Source: Shewanella phaeophyticola (GTDB lineage: Bacteria > Pseudomonadota > Gammaproteobacteria > Enterobacterales > Shewanellaceae). Taken from it: 64,000 nucleotides of DNA. Position numbers and translations under genes: made by a program. Of this stretch, positions 8,653 through 17,541 are shown one piece after another. The notes below the pieces were generated by a model, which worked only from the letters and a program-made list of their open reading frames with translations, searched no databases and had not been told where the DNA came from. Position 1 is the first letter of the stretch. Each line of letters starts with the position of its first letter. Location: NCBI RefSeq assembly GCF_025398315.1, contig NZ_JAODOQ010000001.1, forward strand, positions 992,001-1,056,000, written 5' to 3'.

Positions 8653-9985
8653 ATGTATCTTTATAGAGCGCCAAATAACGTGTATTTCACACGTATCTGT
8701 TTAGCCAAGTCGCTACGCGATAAAGGCTTTCCTTTTGATGTAAAAGTGTCGTTGCTGACTCGAGATAGAGCAGAAGCGGTCATCCGTAATATTGATGTTG
8801 CCGGAACACTCAAAAAAATCATTAAGTCTATTGACCATAAAACCCGTATTAATGACTTTATTCGTTACGTTGATGAAGTGATTAACAGCCTCAGAAGCTC
8901 AGTTTGATGCTGATGATTCTGATATTACGTTCAACATCACGCCGAAACCTCATTCCATCCCAATCAGAGAGACTAAATTGTCTCAGCATCGTGAAACTAC
9001 CGCTGTGGCGCAAGCAAAGCCTGTTATTGGGTTAAACGAAGCATTAAGCGCATTTATTATTTCAAAACAAAAATCAGCCATTAGGCCGCTCTCTATTAAG
9101 CAGCTTGAGCAGCGTACTCGACATTTTATTGATACCGTATCATCAAAATCAGCTCTTAAAACCAAGCTTAAAACTGATGATAAATGTGTGCATGACATCA
9201 CCAGTGCTGATGCGATGACCTATCGCGATGCTTTACTGACTCAAGGCCGAAGCTACAAAAGCAATAAAGAATACTTAGCTGCCATATTTCAGTTCTTTAA
9301 GTGGTGCCAATTAATGAACTATTGCAACCACAACCCGTTTGAAAGCGTTACTGTCGGACAAAAACCAAAAGCTAAACCGAATCAAGCTAGAGACCGCTGG
9401 ACGCACATTGAACTTAAACGCCTACTTCGCAGCTCATCATTCAAGGCTTCAACAACCGATTTCAAGTGGGTCACCCGTTTGATGCTTTATGGTGGTTTAA
9501 GGCTCTCAGAAGCCTGCCAGCTCAAACCAGCCGATATCAAGCTAATTGATGGCATACACTGCATTAGCGTTGATGACAGTGGTGCAGTACAACGATTAAA
9601 GAACCTCAATGCCAAACGTTATGTGCCCATTCACAAATACTTGCTTGAGCAAGGCTTTATTGCATTTGTTGAGCAAAGAAAATCAACTCATACTCAGCTG
9701 TTTGATTATAAACCTGTTGGCATCATTGAAGATTGGTCAAAAACCTACTGTAAACAGCTCGCTAAGCTTCAAACCGAAATCGGCATGCAAGCGAATAAGC
9801 GTCCAACCGCATACGGCCTAAGACACACGTTTATTGATGAAATGAAGCAGTTGGATATCAGCGAGCATATCGTGGCGCAAATCGTCGGTCACGCTAATCC
9901 CAACATCACTTTCAGTCGTTACGGCAAAGATGTAAACGTTGCTGCATTGCTGAAGGATATTGAGAGAATTGAATATCAAATTTGA
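8653..9985 (+). pseudogene. Tyrosine recombinase, type B (first copy), frameshifted
   Basis: The reading frame from ATG 8653 (MYLYRAPNNVYFTRICLAK) stops at 8907, and a second frame carries the rest to 9985. Compared with the second B copy, this one has one extra A near 8896 (CTCAGAAGCTC against CTTAGAGCTC). Corrected, the protein is about 443 residues with catalytic Arg in GGLRLSEACQL, RH in GLRHTFIDEM, His in VGHANPN and Tyr in ITFSRYGKD. It is clearly homologous to the type-A integrase but much more diverged from it than the A pair is within itself. The position next to an att copy fits an island integrase. The insertion inactivates it unless it is a sequencing error. Confidence 0.85.
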
Positions 9986-10042
9986 TGATCGGGTGTGGTT
10001 AATAAATAAACTTCAAACCTAAATTAACAATCTGTCTCGATT

Positions 10043-10078
10043 GGCAGTAACAGTGTCAGTTGAGGCACAAACACTGCC
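10043..10078. repeat. 36-nt GGCAGT hairpin, type B, copy 1
   Basis: Outer stem GGCAGT/ACTGCC, a 4x4 internal loop, inner stem GTGTC/GGCAC and a 6-base loop. The identical sequence occurs at 31738-31773, and a variant with different loops but the same geometry at 21278-21313. Confidence 0.75.
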
Positions 10079-10129
10079 AAAGCTGTAATTATTTCGCTAC
10101 AGCAGAGAGCGAAATATAATGGTATTGAA

Positions 10130-10357
10130 AATGGCTCGCAGTCAGTGAGTGCGAAGAAAAACTTATAAATCAAACAAGCGTTTCAAACATTGATTTTTTT
10201 ATAAATTGTCTTAAATACTCTGCAACCCAGCACGAATCAGCTACAGGGTAGTGCGAAACAAACCTTTTCGCTCTCACTGAGAGCGAAATTAGTTCGTATA
10301 AAAGAGTGAGTAAGTAGTTTTAACTGTATCTCTATTTTGGGAGATATAGGGATTCTG
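10130..10357. other. Truncated remnant of the multi-hairpin element region
   Basis: The H1-like hairpin CTCGCAGTCAGTGAGTGCGA (10134-10153) is present, but H2-H5 of the element are missing. Instead there is AT-rich DNA and another hairpin, TTCGCTCTCACTGAGAGCGA at 10267-10286. The type-B element thus seems interrupted here by the composite block that follows. Confidence 0.45.
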
Positions 10358-10358
10358 C

Positions 10359-10547
10359 ATGAAACCAGCTAAAACGTTTATGCCCCAATACGTGTTTGGA
10401 ATATGGCCTGTGGCCACTAACGTCGTGGCGCTTCGCCCACACCAGACCAAGAGGAAATCAACGGCTGTTCCCTCTTGGATCTCCCAGCCGCCCCGCAACA
10501 TTTTCAAACAGCGAAAAGGTCGCCATGGGGGGGAATCCAGCTTTTGA
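10359..10547 (+). CDS. Possible 62-residue protein, unknown
   Basis: The frame MKPAKTFMPQYVFGIWPV... has no recognisable domain, no clear Shine-Dalgarno and overlaps frames on both strands. It lies between the type-B integrase and the first gene cassette. It is listed only because the segment is unusually GC-rich for this region. Confidence 0.2.
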   Translation: MKPAKTFMPQYVFGIWPVATNVVALRPHQTKRKSTAVPSWISQPPRNIFKQRKGRHGGESSF

Positions 10548-11167
10548 CTTAGTTTTAGTGTTCTTCGGCCTTATTCGAAAATGCTAACGCTTCCGATAGG
10601 CCATCCTTGGCCAACGAAAGCTAGCCTGACGTCCTGTCAGGCTCACGCTATTTTCTTCAACGGTCTCAAGTTCAGAGTTGAATTACACCCGTTGAAAGTA
10701 AAGTATTAACTCATTTCTGCCCATTCCTTGTTAGATAAAATCCAATTTAAACTTTGCTCGAACATAGTTATCGCTAATTTATGAAAGCACCCTTTTGATA
10801 TAAATTTATCTACGATTAACATCATAAAATCTTTGCGACAGCATACTGTGTTTTTACACAGTTATAATTCATTTGTGTTAAAACAACAGTGTTGTTTCTC
10901 GTTATGTAATTGCGAAAATTCTCGGTTTCACTTAAAAGACAATGCTATCCAATTGAATTAGCTTGTTTTTGTTAATATATCTGCTCTACATAACGAGTTT
11001 GTATTATTCTCAGTTATCTAAATTCTCGCTTTTGCCTAGACTAAAAGGTGATTGATTTGGGTTATTTAAGCTGATAAGTTACTAAAATTATTAATAATTA
11101 AAGCAGTATGGATGTTGAGTTTTGGTGAGCTTCTCAGGATGTTTATCGGAATTCTCGCTAATACGCT
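10548..11167. other. Intergenic stretch before the first gene cassette
   Basis: There is no supported gene. The stretch contains a small hairpin (AGCCTGACGTCCTGTCAGGCT, about 10622-10642) followed by AT-rich sequence. A cassette-boundary-like GTTACAC occurs at 11168, 10 bases before a gene start. Confidence 0.3.
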
Positions 11168-11177
11168 GTTACACGTC

Positions 11178-11659
11178 ATGATTAAACGAACCATCGCTAT
11201 TTTATTATTAGCCTTTGCAACTTATTGCTTCGGAGGGAATGTGCAAGAAGGAAAAGACGAATCACAAGAATTAATGGATGCAACTTTACTTCTTGCGGAA
11301 AAGCTATTAACTGAACACGGTGAATTTTTCCCTTACGGTGGTGCTATGACACCTGAAGGGAAAATTGTAAGCGTGGCAGCATATGATGACGACGAACACC
11401 CTCCATCAGCGGAAGTCATCGATATGTTGCAAAAAGCATTTCAAACCGCCGCAAAAAACAAAGAGTACAAAGCCACTACCTCGTTTACGATGTTAGAGTC
11501 CAGTTACCCAATGGCGAACCTTCTGATGCTATAGCTATCGCCTTAGATCACGAATCTGGTTATTCAGTTGTAGTTTTACTACCGTACGCTATAAATGGCG
11601 GCCAGCTTCAATATGGTGAAATTTCAGCACAAGCAGGCGAAGGTAATGTCTTCCAGTAG
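11178..11659 (+). pseudogene. Gene-cassette protein with signal peptide, frameshifted
   Basis: The protein starts MIKRTIAILLLAFATYCFGG, a signal peptide, and continues with an acidic soluble part (GKIVSVAAYDDDEHPPSAEV). Near 11480 the frame breaks; the other frame continues VYDVRVQLPNGEPSDAIA and YSVVVLLPYAINGG to the TAG at 11657. One missing base restores about 160 residues. The family is unnamed; proteins of this style are common as integron cassettes. The gene ends a few bases before a split attC site, so it is probably the first cassette of a small array. Function unknown. Confidence 0.6.
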
Positions 11660-11669
11660 CAAGCAACGT

Positions 11670-13637
11670 GTAATCGGGTAGCCGGAGGTATCTAACCTCC
11701 AGCCCCCACACCACCCTGCATGCGGCTCCGCACAGGGCGGTTCATTTAGAACCCCTAACTAAACTTTCTGGTTAGGATAATGAACTGCGATCCATCCATC
11801 TCTTAGTGAATATAATCCTGCTTTCTTCAGATACTCATTACTCAGTGCTTGCTGTATCCCCGGTGTTTTAGAGCTACGCCAAGAGCCTTTACTTGTGATA
11901 CCACAAGCAACAGCGGCTTGGATCCTGACGCCACGCTTAAGTAAATTTTGCACCTTAGTCCGTGGTTTTCGCCACTGACGCCAGTAGCACATACGTATGC
12001 GACGACGGATCCAATGGTCTAAATCGACACATCCTTGGTAAGCATTGGCTATGCCAAAGTAGTTGATCCAGCCTTGCATGTACTGCCGCACTTTAAACAA
12101 TTGATATCCCATACTAACTCCCCAATTTCGGTTCGTCAGTCGTCTCATCTTTTGTTTGAAAATGCGTAATGTTTTAGCATGCCACTGGATCTTTCCTCGG
12201 TTAAATGTAAACCCAAGAAACTTGCTTTGACCGACCTTAACCACTTGGCTTTTCTGTTCATTAACGGCCAGTTTTAGCTTAGTGGCCAGATATTGAGTAA
12301 TGCTCTTGAGTACCCGCTCTCCTGCTCGAATAGACTTTACCAAAATGATGAAGTCGTCCGCGTAGCGGGCGAATTTATGCCCTCGGCTTTCCAGCTCTTT
12401 ATCCAGACTATCCAGCATAATGTTAGAGAGTAATGGCGAGAGTGAGCCGCCTTGAGGCACGCCTTCAAAGCTTGCTTCAAATTGGCCATTGACCATCACA
12501 CCAGCTCGAAGGTATTTACCAATAAGCGCCAACAGACGCTTATCCTGCACCTTGCTTCTAAGTTGAGTCATCAAGAGATCATGATTAACTCGGTCAAAGA
12601 ACTTAGACAGATCAACATCGACGGCAAATTTGCGTTTTTGTTTGATGATATCCCTTACTTGCAGTACCGCTTGTTTGGCATTTCTGTTCGGCCTAAAGCC
12701 AAAGCTGTTGGTCGAGAAGAATGGGTCAAACAGTGGCGTGAGTATTTGAGCAATGGCTTGCTGTATCACACGGTCAATGACGTTAGGGATCCCCAATTTG
12801 CGTTTACCGCCATCGGGTTTGTCGATCTCTACGCGCCTGACCGCTGAGGGTTGGTATTCACCTCGCTCTAATTGAGATTTATACTGTTGCCAGCCGCCTT
12901 GTTGCATCCAGAGCGGGAAGGCTTCGATGGTCATGCCATCGATGCCCGCCGCGCCTTTATTGGCTTTAACTTGACGCCAAGCTCGGTGTAGATTTTCAGG
13001 TTCGAGCAGTTGTTGGAATAAATCGCTGTTGAAGGCCGGTTGCATATCAATACGCTGCTGATAGTAATCGTCTGGCGACGTAGTGGGTATCGACAAGTTT
13101 GACAAGACTCCTCCTTCTTCTAAATGTTCAGGCCTTCACCATATCCCAACCATTACGATGGGCGTTGGGCTACTATGCCGTCTGCTGACTTCTGCTTAAT
13201 CACATGCCAAGTTACCCCGTCATGCGCTATCGGTTTCCATCTGGTTCGCTCTTTTCAGTCGATGAAGTTGAAAAGCCAAGGCACTTATAAACCAGAGCCT
13301 TACTGGTTAATGACCGATCGCGTGTTAAACAGATCTCCCCAGATAAGAACATGAACTTTCTTTGCACTGCTGCATCATTTACGGTGGCCATTAGATCACG
13401 TGGTTTCGTCGTCTTGTGCCAACTCACCTCTAGCCTACGCCTCATATGATGTTCTTGTTCATCAGCTCGCAAATTTGCTAGCGGCTTCCTCCAGACCAAA
13501 CCTTGCGATTAAGCCCTTGCCATTCGCTAGTAGTTAACGTTTAATAACAGTATGTTATTCTCTTTTAGAAAGAGTAGCGGTGATCTTCCTACAGAGGACT
13601 TTCACCTCATTAGTTCATGCCCATGCTGGGCGTACAC
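11670..13637 (-). mobile_element. Group IIC intron inserted in an attC site
   Basis: On the minus strand the 5' end starts GTGTACGCCCAGCATGGG (at 13637) and soon shows TGAGGTGAAAGTCCTCTG, both typical of group IIC introns. The 3' end has a domain V containing GTGCGGAGCCGCATGCAGGG and a domain VI hairpin (GAGGTTAGATACCTC), ending near 11670. The intron carries one reverse-transcriptase gene. Flanking sequences join into an attC-like site (AAGCAACGT left, GCGTTATGTG right), matching the attC-targeting subgroup of IIC introns. The exact ends are inferred and could shift by a few bases. Confidence 0.85.
11759..13105 (-). CDS. ltrA: Group II intron reverse transcriptase/maturase
   Basis: This 448-residue protein has the ordered RT blocks: AGIDGMTIEAF, KRKLGIPNVIDRVIQQA, SFGFRPNRNAKQAV, VDVDLSKFFDRVNHD, EGVPQGGSLSPLLSN and the active site RYADDF (YADD at 248-251). 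A maturase (X) domain follows. The C-terminal end shows no HNH endonuclease domain, which is normal for IIC introns. It lies inside domain IV of the intron, whose RNA ends frame it on both sides, so this is not a retron or defence RT. It would support splicing and retromobility of the intron. Confidence 0.93.
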   Translation of the reverse strand: MSNLSIPTTSPDDYYQQRIDMQPAFNSDLFQQLLEPENLHRAWRQVKANKGAAGIDGMTIEAFPLWMQQGGWQQYKSQLERGEYQPSAVRRVEIDKPDGGKRKLGIPNVIDRVIQQAIAQILTPLFDPFFSTNSFGFRPNRNAKQAVLQVRDIIKQKRKFAVDVDLSKFFDRVNHDLLMTQLRSKVQDKRLLALIGKYLRAGVMVNGQFEASFEGVPQGGSLSPLLSNIMLDSLDKELESRGHKFARYADDFIILVKSIRAGERVLKSITQYLATKLKLAVNEQKSQVVKVGQSKFLGFTFNRGKIQWHAKTLRIFKQKMRRLTNRNWGVSMGYQLFKVRQYMQGWINYFGIANAYQGCVDLDHWIRRRIRMCYWRQWRKPRTKVQNLLKRGVRIQAAVACGITSKGSWRSSKTPGIQQALSNEYLKKAGLYSLRDGWIAVHYPNQKV

Positions 13638-13716
13638 AAGCGGCTGCTGTCGGACAGTCAAAAGCTCCGGCCAAAAAGCGGCCTCCACTTTTGCCTGCCG
13701 CAGAGCCGGGCGTTAT
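13638..13716. other. attC recombination site 1, right part (interrupted by the intron)
   Basis: From AAGCGGCTGCTGTCGG to GGGCGTTATGTG this looks like the body and R' end of an integron attC. The other end (AAGCAACGT) lies at 11661-11669 on the far side of the intron. The next cassette gene starts 24 bases after the site. Confidence 0.6.
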
Positions 13717-13740
13717 GTGTCTTGAGTCCGAAGGAATAGA

Positions 13741-14013
13741 ATGAGCGCTGGGTTGCCACTACTAATATTAAGCTTTCTCTCCATCATAATTTTGGTGGTT
13801 TGGTCTCGAAATGGTTCGAGCCAGCGAAATTTCCGCTTCATTGCTGCGGCAACAATTATTCTTTCGTTAATGGCCTCTTGGGCTGCACTTCTTACTTTCG
13901 GTGTATTTCACCCCGTAGGTTCATGGGGTATGGCTTTGGGGTTTATCATTTCAATCGGCGCATTTTTTGTGCCCATTGTTCACAATAGGCTTGGCCGCAA
14001 TGAAAACACATAA
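13741..14013 (+). CDS. Gene-cassette membrane protein, unknown
   Basis: The 90-residue protein has three hydrophobic segments (about 4-22, 32-53 and 61-80) and ends NRLGRNENT, so it is a small inner-membrane protein. A Shine-Dalgarno (GAAGGAA) lies just before ATG 13741. It is bounded by attC sites on both sides (13638-13716 and 14008-14100), which makes it a complete integron gene cassette. No function can be assigned. Confidence 0.75.
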   Translation: MSAGLPLLILSFLSIIILVVWSRNGSSQRNFRFIAAATIILSLMASWAALLTFGVFHPVGSWGMALGFIISIGAFFVPIVHNRLGRNENT

Positions 14014-14100
14014 CAAGTTGCTGTTGTCGCCGCTTCGCGGCTGGGACGGTCTACACGCCGCTTCGCTCTGTTTCGGCCGCCCCAAAGCAAGGCGTTGAGG
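14008..14100. other. attC recombination site 2
   Basis: The site starts ACATAAC (overlapping the stop codon of the cassette gene) and ends GGCGTTGAGG. In between is an imperfect palindrome including GTCGCCGCTTCGCGGC and CGGCCGCCCC. This length and layout are those of integron attC sites. Confidence 0.75.
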
Positions 14101-14269
14101 CTGTAGAATTTCTATTTTTATTGAAAAATAGCCATTTTTTAGGGTTCCAAATGCATTACCTAGTGTCTTAAAAGCGCTTAGGATTGATTTGAGGAGCTCT
14201 TTTTTTCATTGAATTTGACTGTTAGAGTTATTCTACAGTCTCGTTAGCCATTTCAAGGATTATGCACTC

Positions 14270-15070
14270 ATGCAAGGCTCTAAAGATGTACTAGATTTAC
14301 TTACTAAATTAAAAGATACACGTCTTAATTTGGCTATATTCTTAGTATCTAACTTGGTTCTTGTACTAATAAATCAGAAATTAATTACATTAAATTCAGT
14401 ATCTGAAACAGTGCTCCAAGGTTTAGTTTTCGTGACAAGTATTCGGTTAGTTTATGCTGTTATCGGAGCCATTATAGATTTTTTTAATAATAAAAAATTT
14501 ATAAAAAATAAAGAGGCTGAAACGGCGCTTAAATTAGAGCAAGACAAGATGGCTATAACTCAAGCCAGAGAAAAAATGCTATTTAATTTTAGAGAGCTGG
14601 ATGTCTTTCAACTTTATATAATCCAAGAGCTTAAAAGACAAAATCATATAAGAATTCCCAAAGGGGCACCGTTATTTACTTTAAAGAATATGAATATTAT
14701 TTACACTCCAGCGGTTAGTGACAAAACAGAAACAGCTTCATTAACTAACAAAGCAAGTGAATTGCTAAATGAAGCTGTGTGGGATGAATTTGATGATTTA
14801 AAATATGGTGCAGCAAAACGATTTTTTGTTGGACTTCAGCCAGAAGAAGTAAAATGCTTCATAGAATTCCTAGCAAATGACAATATAAAAACTACTAATA
14901 GTTACCGTGGTTCTACATCATATTATGATAGCTATTATGTATTTAAAAAGTATTCAGATACTACTTTATTCTCTCAACCTCAAAGAGGGACAGAGTATAA
15001 AATAGATTCTATAGCTAAAGATGTAATTTTTAGTATTTATGGTGAGCAGCCTGAAGCAGTAAATGGCTAA
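14270..15070 (+). CDS. Membrane protein with SieB-like layout
   Basis: The 266-residue protein has two N-terminal membrane segments (about 20-38 and 47-68), then a charged helical stretch and a soluble C-terminal half that starts MLFNFRELDVFQLYIIQEL. This layout recalls SieB-type superinfection exclusion proteins, which sit in the inner membrane and abort infection by related phages; the similarity is in architecture, not a firm match. GTTAGCC at 14243 looks like a cassette start and the stop codon lies in GGCTAAC, so this is probably another captured cassette. The nearest alternative is simply an unknown membrane protein. Confidence 0.55.
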   Translation: MQGSKDVLDLLTKLKDTRLNLAIFLVSNLVLVLINQKLITLNSVSETVLQGLVFVTSIRLVYAVIGAIIDFFNNKKFIKNKEAETALKLEQDKMAITQAREKMLFNFRELDVFQLYIIQELKRQNHIRIPKGAPLFTLKNMNIIYTPAVSDKTETASLTNKASELLNEAVWDEFDDLKYGAAKRFFVGLQPEEVKCFIEFLANDNIKTTNSYRGSTSYYDSYYVFKKYSDTTLFSQPQRGTEYKIDSIAKDVIFSIYGEQPEAVNG

Positions 15071-15446
15071 CACATATGAGCCTTCCGCCAGTCAATAGGC
15101 GCGCCTAACTTATTTGACTGCTTTTGCAGTCAAATTAAAATCAATCAACAAATTCATCTACTTCGTCTGTCATTTAGCTGTCAAATCATCCTGTTCTTAG
15201 CAATAAAAGCAGGCAAACACATATAGAGGCTCTCTTAGTGCTATTTCTTTAAAAATAAGAATGCTGTCTGACGCTTTTATTCCTTTGAAATATAAGTGGC
15301 AGATAGAGCTAACACATTTTTGTCCAAAAGTGTGACAGGATAGCTTAGCAATAAGAAACTAAGCACAAATCAGTCGATCAAATTTTAGTAATACCACAGA
15401 GTCGGGAGTTGCTACTCTAATAGTGACGATTCAAAGAGAAGAATTG
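15071..15446. other. Intergenic stretch with a hairpin
   Basis: The start looks like a decayed attC left end (GGCTAACAC, 15065). A hairpin TTGACTGCTTTTGCAGTCAA lies at 15115-15134. No gene is seen; the following antitoxin-like gene has a purine-rich ribosome site at 15434-15443. Confidence 0.3.
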
Positions 15447-15812
15447 ATGATGAAGAATACTAAACTCAATATATTGCTTTTAAAATGTGACGCAACGGCA
15501 CCAGTTCCTGATGATTTAACTGCATGGCTTGATTCTCCTTCTGTCGGAAATGAAATTATTACTGGTCACGATGAGATATCTCTGAGTTCTGATGATGAAT
15601 ATCGTGCCGCTTTAAAGACAATCGAAGGATTGTTTGATGCAATACCTAATACCGCTGAATTGGAAAGTTTTTTATCTATTCTTGAAAATGACATGCAACA
15701 ACACCCCGACAAATTAGTGCCGCTCACAGCAAGTATGCGTAGAAGTGCTGAAAGTTTAGTTGAAAGTGTAGAAATTGATTTTGGTGCTCAGTTATTAGAC
15801 GAGGATGAATAA
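15447..15812 (+). CDS. Antitoxin-like protein (PrlF/HigA-like segments)
   Basis: The 121-residue acidic protein has DDEYRAALKTIEGLFDAIP, resembling the N-terminal helix of HigA-type antitoxins, followed by FLSILENDMQQHP and a tail ending FGAQLLDEDE that resembles the C-terminus of PrlF, the antitoxin of YhaV. ATG 15447 is chosen for its AAGAGAAGAA ribosome site; a GTG at 15423 is possible. No YhaV- or HigB-like toxin gene is adjacent. If the reading is right it is an orphan antitoxin. These are weak similarities seen by eye. Confidence 0.4.
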   Translation: MMKNTKLNILLLKCDATAPVPDDLTAWLDSPSVGNEIITGHDEISLSSDDEYRAALKTIEGLFDAIPNTAELESFLSILENDMQQHPDKLVPLTASMRRSAESLVESVEIDFGAQLLDEDE

Positions 15813-16067
15813 ACTTGCCTAATATTAACCCGATTGTTGGGTTGTAGTGGTTCAGCAAATCTGGCCTACCATTTGTAGGTAATTGGGACACTAGAAGTTA
15901 TCTGAAAACCTAACTTTGTTCGCTCTTTGTAACGCAGAAATGTTCACAAGTGTGTATGAAGCGAAAGATGTTGAGCCCCTATTGATGCATTAATAAATTA
16001 GGTCTTCAGGCTTTTGAATTTCACTTATACTGCTATCAAATACCATTTTCTGTTGGAGTTGCTCTAT

Positions 16068-16478
16068 ATGTTAAATGAAGCGTTTTCAGTATTGGTTGGT
16101 ACAAGCATCGAGCACCTTAATCGCGACTCATATAGCGATATAGAGCTTATTCGGCAGGGGGTAACCGCTGACATGCTAGCTAATGCGATGACGTTTACGG
16201 GTTTATCTAGGCGTGAATTAGAAACAGTATTAGGGGTAAAATTAAGACTTTACGATAAGCTGTTGCCAGCCATCGCGACCGAGCGTGTGTTGATGCTCAT
16301 CAGTACTATTCAAGCAGGAACAGAGTACTTTGGTACGCAAGATAGAATGCTTTTATGGCTAAAGACACCCAACCAGGCGTTTGCTAATCAACAACCGATA
16401 ACGCTGCTAGATACCATTATCGGTTTGGACATGATTAATGCGACGATAATTAAGTTATCTTATGGCATGACAGCGTAA
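16068..16478 (+). CDS. Xre/MbcA/ParS-type antitoxin, orphan
   Basis: The 136-residue protein has an N-terminal helical part (FTGLSRRELETVLGVKLRLYDKL) and a C-terminal toxin-binding domain with the family pattern AGTEYFGTQDRMLLWLKTPN and LLDTIIGLDMINATI. Such proteins neutralize RES-domain toxins that degrade NAD+. ATG 16068 is chosen because TGGAG precedes it by about 10 bases. In RES-Xre pairs the toxin gene normally follows directly, but none is found here, so the antitoxin stands alone: a relic, or an anti-addiction gene. Confidence 0.7.
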   Translation: MLNEAFSVLVGTSIEHLNRDSYSDIELIRQGVTADMLANAMTFTGLSRRELETVLGVKLRLYDKLLPAIATERVLMLISTIQAGTEYFGTQDRMLLWLKTPNQAFANQQPITLLDTIIGLDMINATIIKLSYGMTA

Positions 16479-16635
16479 CAACGCCGGTGACTTTACAGCG
16501 CCTTGACGACAATTTTAATTACCAAGCTCTATTCCACCCAACATTTTCAACGGCAAATGCCGTTAGCCTAATGACGATTTCCCCTACGGTGCGAATAGTA
16601 TAGTTTAGTCAATAATCACTTTTGCTAACTTACGT

Positions 16636-17145
16636 TCAACCTCTACTGCACTTTTTGATTTCATCTATCAATTCATTGACGGCATTGAGCTCAATGCCTT
16701 TTGCATATAGCTCGGTATCTAACACCTTGATTTTGCCATTGATGATGGGGCTATATAAATGAAACTTATGACTAAGCAATTTAAAAGCATTGAGTTTATG
16801 TGTTAACTGCTTGATATGTTGCTGAAGTACATTATAGTGGTTTTTTACCATGCTCTGATTATCAGTGTGCTTATGTAAAGTACCGTCTGGCCTTTTGGGC
16901 TGCATATGAATTGGGGCTTGTAGACTGAATCGTTGTTCATATTGTGCGTTGCGACTTCTTTTAGGAGAAAGCCGTTTCACAAAGCGGTGTTTTTCTAATT
17001 GATACAAGTGGTTATGCATGCATTTTCGAAGAATGGCAGCATCTTCAGTCTCATACGTATAGATAAGGGCTTGTAACAAATATTCCGTAGTAAACACGAC
17101 GGGGCAATGTTTATTAATAATGTCTATAAAATCAACTTGTGTCAT
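16636..17145 (-). CDS. Hypothetical protein with winged-helix-like N-terminus
   Basis: The 169-residue basic protein opens with a stretch (VFTTEYLLQALIYTYETED...) that looks like a winged-helix DNA-binding fold, ending in RLSPKRSRNAQYEQRF. The rest is helical and possibly coiled. It is divergent from the Cro/CI-type regulator at 17302; two perfect palindromes (17176-17199 and 17259-17280) lie between them. A role in regulation or maintenance of the mobilizable segment is plausible but unproven. Confidence 0.5.
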   Translation of the reverse strand: MTQVDFIDIINKHCPVVFTTEYLLQALIYTYETEDAAILRKCMHNHLYQLEKHRFVKRLSPKRSRNAQYEQRFSLQAPIHMQPKRPDGTLHKHTDNQSMVKNHYNVLQQHIKQLTHKLNAFKLLSHKFHLYSPIINGKIKVLDTELYAKGIELNAVNELIDEIKKCSRG

Positions 17146-17175
17146 TTTGAAGGATTCGAGTTGTGAGTAAATAAA

Positions 17176-17199
17176 CCCAGGGATGCTAGCATCCCTGGG
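17176..17199. promoter_or_regulatory. 24-bp perfect palindrome
   Basis: The half site CCCAGGGATGCT is followed immediately by its exact reverse complement. It lies 31 bases upstream of the minus-strand gene ending at 17145. No T run follows, so an operator is more likely than a terminator. Confidence 0.6.
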
Positions 17200-17258
17200 C
17201 GAGCGTTTAGCTAATAAGGCAGCGGCAAACTGATATTAGCTAAGTGATTAATCATCAT

Positions 17259-17280
17259 AAAACACACTATAGTGTGTTTT
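17259..17280. promoter_or_regulatory. 22-bp perfect palindrome, likely operator
   Basis: The half site AAAACACACTA is followed by its exact reverse complement. It is 22 bases upstream of the ATG of the Cro/CI-type regulator, a typical autoregulatory position. Confidence 0.65.
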
Positions 17281-17301
17281 AATTTAATCTACAAGATAAG
17301 A

Positions 17302-17541
17302 ATGAAAAAAAAGATTGCGATTGAGTTTGGAAAAAAACTCGCAGAAAAAAGAAAAGAAAAAGACATACTTCAGAAAGACCTGTCACAGCAATGCGGCTTT
17401 AGCCTCAACTATATTGGTATCGTAGAGCGCGGTGAGAAAAGCATCAGCTTAGAGAAAGTGTATGTTATTGCAGCGATTCTTGAATGCTCAGTGCATGATT
17501 TAATCCCAGACGAGAAAGCGATCTTACTCGAGGTTGAATAG
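17302..17541 (+). CDS. Cro/CI-type HTH transcriptional regulator
   Basis: This 79-residue protein is almost entirely one helix-turn-helix domain: GKKLAEKRKEKDILQKDL, SQQCGFSLNYIGIVERGEKS and VYVIAAILECSVHDLIP are the usual XRE helices. The open frame extends upstream to 17272, but that part would overlap the palindromic operator; ATG 17302 is preferred. It probably represses its own promoter and the divergent gene through the palindromes at 17176 and 17259, and may control the integrase and mobilization genes downstream. Confidence 0.8.
   Translation: MKKKIAIEFGKKLAEKRKEKDILQKDLSQQCGFSLNYIGIVERGEKSISLEKVYVIAAILECSVHDLIPDEKAILLEVE

Noticed and set aside
10289..10587. Overlapping small frames on both strands in a GC-rich patch
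   Set aside because: Three frames overlap the same DNA, and none has a clear ribosome site or recognisable protein.
12452..12847. 131-codon plus-strand frame
   Set aside because: It is antisense to the intron reverse transcriptase.
11759..13105. Reverse transcriptase as a retron or defence RT
   Set aside because: It lies inside clear group IIC intron RNA ends and has the maturase layout; no msr/msd-like RNA is beside it.
13227..13499. Frames on both strands within 13124-13500
   Set aside because: This region is the 5' RNA part of the group II intron (domains I to III).
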